DNA of 45,364 nucleotides. Origin: JAWXBK01 sp040878185. Its GTDB lineage: Bacteria; Pseudomonadota; Alphaproteobacteria; Dongiales; Dongiaceae. Below the pieces are notes generated by a model. The model did no database searches. It was not told the origin of the DNA and saw nothing but the letters and a program-made list of their open reading frames with translations. Below, piece by piece: positions 43,015 to 45,364 of the stretch; the first letter of the stretch is position 1; each line of letters starts with the position of its first letter. Where the stretch lies: NCBI GenBank assembly GCA_040878185.1, contig JBBDMS010000068.1, positions 1-45,364 on the forward strand. The letters are read 5' to 3'. Both the position numbers and the translations under genes were made by a program.

Positions 43015-43680
43015 TTAATGCCGCTGGCCTTCGTCGCCGACATCGCCGCCGAGGGCCGCCATCTCGATCAGCCCGGTCAGCAATTCGGCGCGCGCCGCAT
43101 GGTCGGGCGCTTCGAGCAGTGCCTGTTTCTCCACCGTCGCGAACGGGCAGAGCATCGAGAGCGCGGTCACCAGCGACACATCGTCGAGCTTGTCGATGGC
43201 GCCGACGTCGAGCGACATGCTCTGGCGCACGAAATAATGCCGCGCCGCCTTCTCGAGCCGCTTGCGATCGTAATGAACGTCGCCCGGTTCGATCATGTCG
43301 GCGGCGAAGGGATCCCAGCCGGCGACCACGCGCCGATAGCCGCCGGTCGTCGGTGTTTCCTCGCCGAGCCTGAAGCGAAGCAGGCCGCGCAATGTGATCA
43401 GATAACGTCCGTCGGCAGTTTCGCTGAAGGCGACGACGCGGCCGGCGCAGCCGACATCCTCGACCTTCGGCACGCGGCCGGATGTTTCCGGTTCGGCCGG
43501 CTGGATCATGCCGATGATGCGCTCCGATCGGAGGGCGTCGGCGACCATCGCGAGATAGCGCGGCTCGAAGATGTTGAGCGGCAGGCGACCGCCCGGCAGC
43601 AGCAGCGCGCCGCTCAGCGGAAAGATCGGAATCGTGTTCGGCAGCGCATCGAATTCGGGATCGAAGGGGCCACCGGCCAT
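43015..43680 (-). CDS. LON peptidase substrate-binding domain protein
   Basis: A 221-residue stand-alone Lon N-terminal (LAN) domain. IPIFPLSGALLLPGGRLPLNIFEPRYLAMVADAL is the diagnostic start, with VGCAGRVVAFSETADGRYLITLRGLLRFRL following. There is no ATPase or protease domain, which is normal for this family. A role in substrate recognition for proteolysis is assumed from the fold only. It lies 22 bp downstream of the thioredoxin-TPR gene and upstream of Trm112. Confidence 0.94.
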   Translation of the reverse strand: MAGGPFDPEFDALPNTIPIFPLSGALLLPGGRLPLNIFEPRYLAMVADALRSERIIGMIQPAEPETSGRVPKVEDVGCAGRVVAFSETADGRYLITLRGLLRFRLGEETPTTGGYRRVVAGWDPFAADMIEPGDVHYDRKRLEKAARHYFVRQSMSLDVGAIDKLDDVSLVTALSMLCPFATVEKQALLEAPDHAARAELLTGLIEMAALGGDVGDEGQRH

Positions 43681-43702
43681 CGCGTCAGGCCCGCCGCCGC
43701 AT

Positions 43703-44656
43703 TTACGAGAAGAGCAGCGAGGAAAGCTGGCGCCGGCCGCTGGCGACCAGCGGATCGGTCGGGCCCAACGCCTCGAACAGTTTCAGAAGCTGCTTGCGCG
43801 CCGCATCCTCGTTCCAGTCGCGCTTGCGCCGCATGATGTCGAGGAGCTGATCGATCGCACCTTCGCGATCGCCGGCCGCGAACAAAGCGAGCGACAGGTC
43901 GTAGCGCGCCTGGAGATCCTTCGGATCGCGCTCGACCTTGGCTTTCAGTTCCCCCGTATCGCCGCCGGCCGAGCCCGCCTGTTCGGCGAGTTCGAGCGCC
44001 GACCGCGCCGCCTGGATTGCGGCATCGTTCTCGGCGCCTTCGGGTGCGTTCTCGATCAGATCGCGTGCGGTGTCGAGATCGCCGCCCATGACCGAGGCGC
44101 GCGCGAGCCCGCCGATCGCGGCGACATTCGCCGGCTCATGCTGCAGCACGCGGCTATAGAGCGCGCTCGCCGCACCGTGATCGCCGGTCGCGAGCGCCGC
44201 ATGGGCCTGTTCGAGCGCCTTGTCGACCGGCGAAGGACCGGCCGGCACGCCACCCGCCGTCTTGATCAGTTTGTCGACGAAGGCCTTCACCTGGCTTTCC
44301 GGCAGCGCGCCCATGAAGCCGTCGACCGGCTGGCCGCGGAAGAAGGCATAGACCGCCGGAATCGACTGCACGCGCATCTGTCCGGCGAGTTCCTGATTCT
44401 CGTCGATATTGATTTTGACCAGCCGCACCGCACCGCGTGCATCGTTCACGGCTTTCTCGATCGCCGGACCGAGCTGCTTGCAGGGGCCGCACCAGGGTGC
44501 CCAGAAATCGACGATGACCGGGATCGTCTGCGAGGCCGCAATCACGTCCTCCATGAAGGTCTCGGTGCGGCCGTCGATGACATTGGCTCCGGCTGGGGCA
44601 CCCGCTGCGCCCGCCGCTGCCGGGCGGGCGCCCGCCTGTCCGATCAAAGGTTCCAT
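43703..44656 (-). CDS. Thioredoxin domain-TPR protein (YbbN/CnoX-like)
   Basis: A 317-residue cytoplasmic protein. A low-complexity Ala/Gly leader (residues 10-24) precedes a thioredoxin domain (about 30-140) with active site WAPWCGPCK (C56, C59). The rest, from about 150, is a helical TPR-like region including ALATGDHGAASALYSRVLQHEPANVAAIGGLAR. This matches YbbN/CnoX, a holdase co-chaperone, in most alphaproteobacteria with an intact CGPC site. It is first in the run with the LON-domain and Trm112 genes. Start ATG 44656. Confidence 0.94.
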   Translation of the reverse strand: MEPLIGQAGARPAAAGAAGAPAGANVIDGRTETFMEDVIAASQTIPVIVDFWAPWCGPCKQLGPAIEKAVNDARGAVRLVKINIDENQELAGQMRVQSIPAVYAFFRGQPVDGFMGALPESQVKAFVDKLIKTAGGVPAGPSPVDKALEQAHAALATGDHGAASALYSRVLQHEPANVAAIGGLARASVMGGDLDTARDLIENAPEGAENDAAIQAARSALELAEQAGSAGGDTGELKAKVERDPKDLQARYDLSLALFAAGDREGAIDQLLDIMRRKRDWNEDAARKQLLKLFEALGPTDPLVASGRRQLSSLLFS

Positions 44657-44791
44657 GGTGCCTGTCTGTCCCTCGAAAATGGTCGGTCGGAATATGTGGA
44701 TCGCCGCGATACTTGGCGCCTTGAGCGCCCGGAAGCAAGCCCCGTAAGCCGCTGCGCTGCCGGTTCGGCGCAGTCGGTTCGGGGGCTGCGC

Positions 44792-45325
44792 TCAGCCGGC
44801 GTCGAAATCGACGATCTCGGGCTTGTGTCCGCAGGCTTCGATGAAACGCATGAGATCCCCGGGCGCGATCGCGGTCGTCATGTCGTTGGTCAGCGGATGG
44901 CAATTGACCGGGCCGGTGCGAAGGATCCGGGCATCGATGACCGGCTGCACCGCGGTCGCGCGATCGTTGATCAGCGAAAGCGGCGTCACAGCACCGGGCA
45001 GGACGCCGAGATGCGCCATGAGGCGTTCCGGGCTGCCGAAGGAAAAGCGCCCGGCGCCAAGCCGGTCGGCGAGGCGGCCGAGGTCGACCTGGCGGTCCTC
45101 GTCCAGCACGACCAGCCACATGCGCCCCTTCTTGTTGCGCAGGAAGAGATTCTTGATGTGGCTGCCGGGCAGTTCGCCGCGCAGCCGCTTTGCCTCCTCG
45201 ACCGTGAAGACCGGCGCATGGCGGTGGGTATCGTGAGCGATGCCGAGTTCGGCCAGGCGCGCGAGAAGCTGCCCCGGAGAGGTCGGCGGAGAGGTCGGGG
45301 GCGAGGTGGGCGGCGAGGTCGGCAA
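44792..45325 (-). CDS. Prolyl-tRNA editing protein (YbaK/ProX family), 5' end uncertain
   Basis: At least 177 residues. The YbaK/aminoacyl-tRNA editing domain is clear: VFTVEEAKRLRGELPGSHIKNLFLRNKKGRMWLVVLDEDRQVDL, then SPERLMAHLGVLPGAVTPLSLIND and VNCHPLTNDMTTAI. It hydrolyses mischarged Ala- or Cys-tRNA(Pro). The frame is open to the window edge, and the TTG at 45325 is only the first start-like codon inside it, so the true start may lie outside. The N-terminus is a PTSP repeat from a 12-bp tandem repeat. Confidence 0.92.
   Translation of the reverse strand: MPTSPPTSPPTSPPTSPGQLLARLAELGIAHDTHRHAPVFTVEEAKRLRGELPGSHIKNLFLRNKKGRMWLVVLDEDRQVDLGRLADRLGAGRFSFGSPERLMAHLGVLPGAVTPLSLINDRATAVQPVIDARILRTGPVNCHPLTNDMTTAIAPGDLMRFIEACGHKPEIVDFDAG
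45276..45323. repeat. 12-bp tandem repeat coding PTSP
   Basis: Four 12-bp units begin at 45276, 45288, 45300 and 45312 (GGAGAGGTCGGC and close variants). Read on the minus strand they encode repeated P-T-S-P at the N-terminus of the editing protein. Confidence 0.88.
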
Positions 45326-45364
45326 GGCCGCCGGGGCGCCGGCCTGTGAATTGGGGTTGGGCGG

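Overview
The window is GC-rich and densely coded, with many ATGA/GTGA stop-start overlaps. Its gene content (ftsK, lolA, a UbiH-type hydroxylase, xth, Trm112, LON-domain and YbbN-like genes, an Opp/Dpp importer) points to an alphaproteobacterium, perhaps Rhodospirillales-like; the rank is an inference from gene content. A run of ten Ns at 17018-17027 marks a scaffold join, so this is a draft or metagenome assembly.

Layout. Positions 1-7.4 kb hold a mixed set: an OmpR-type response regulator, an MFS transporter, an MBL-fold hydrolase translationally coupled to a methyltransferase, an SDR oxidoreductase, a large RTX calcium-binding repeat protein and a DUF3185 membrane protein. From 20574 down to 7513 the minus strand carries one tightly packed run of eleven genes, mostly with 4-bp overlaps: two MurG-like and two GT4 glycosyltransferases, a histidine phosphatase, a polysaccharide-deacetylase-like protein, a small membrane protein, then a complete Opp/Dpp-type importer (fused double ATPase, binding protein, two permeases). 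Facing away from it, at 20798-24590, is a three-gene plus-strand unit: a 909-residue ABC protein whose nucleotide-binding motifs are all degenerate, a cyclic-nucleotide-binding-domain protein and a small methyltransferase. This divergent pair is the best candidate for an undescribed system: surface-glycan synthesis, an importer and a probably non-hydrolysing ABC protein with a ligand sensor.

Positions 24.6-29.3 kb contain small membrane and secreted proteins, exonuclease III, a class I glutamine amidotransferase hydrolase, a DUF5671 pair and a zinc-ribbon protein, plus a strong minus-strand terminator that may end a small RNA. Positions 29.4-35.5 kb carry lolA-ftsK-aminotransferase and the divergent ubiH-like gene, a core chromosomal block. 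The block appears to resume at 42.4 kb with DUF971, Trm112, LON-domain, thioredoxin-TPR and prolyl-tRNA editing genes.

Between these lies an accessory catabolic segment (35.5-42.2 kb): a GntR/FCD regulator with its own operator, a trimethylamine-dehydrogenase-family flavoprotein with altered substrate-pocket residues, a PhyH dioxygenase, a class III aminotransferase, a TIM-barrel U32-like protein, and a remnant fusing the start of an FAD oxidoreductase to an internal piece of a hydantoinase. The window also carries several short tandem duplications that include start or stop codons, and one elaborate palindromic intergenic element.
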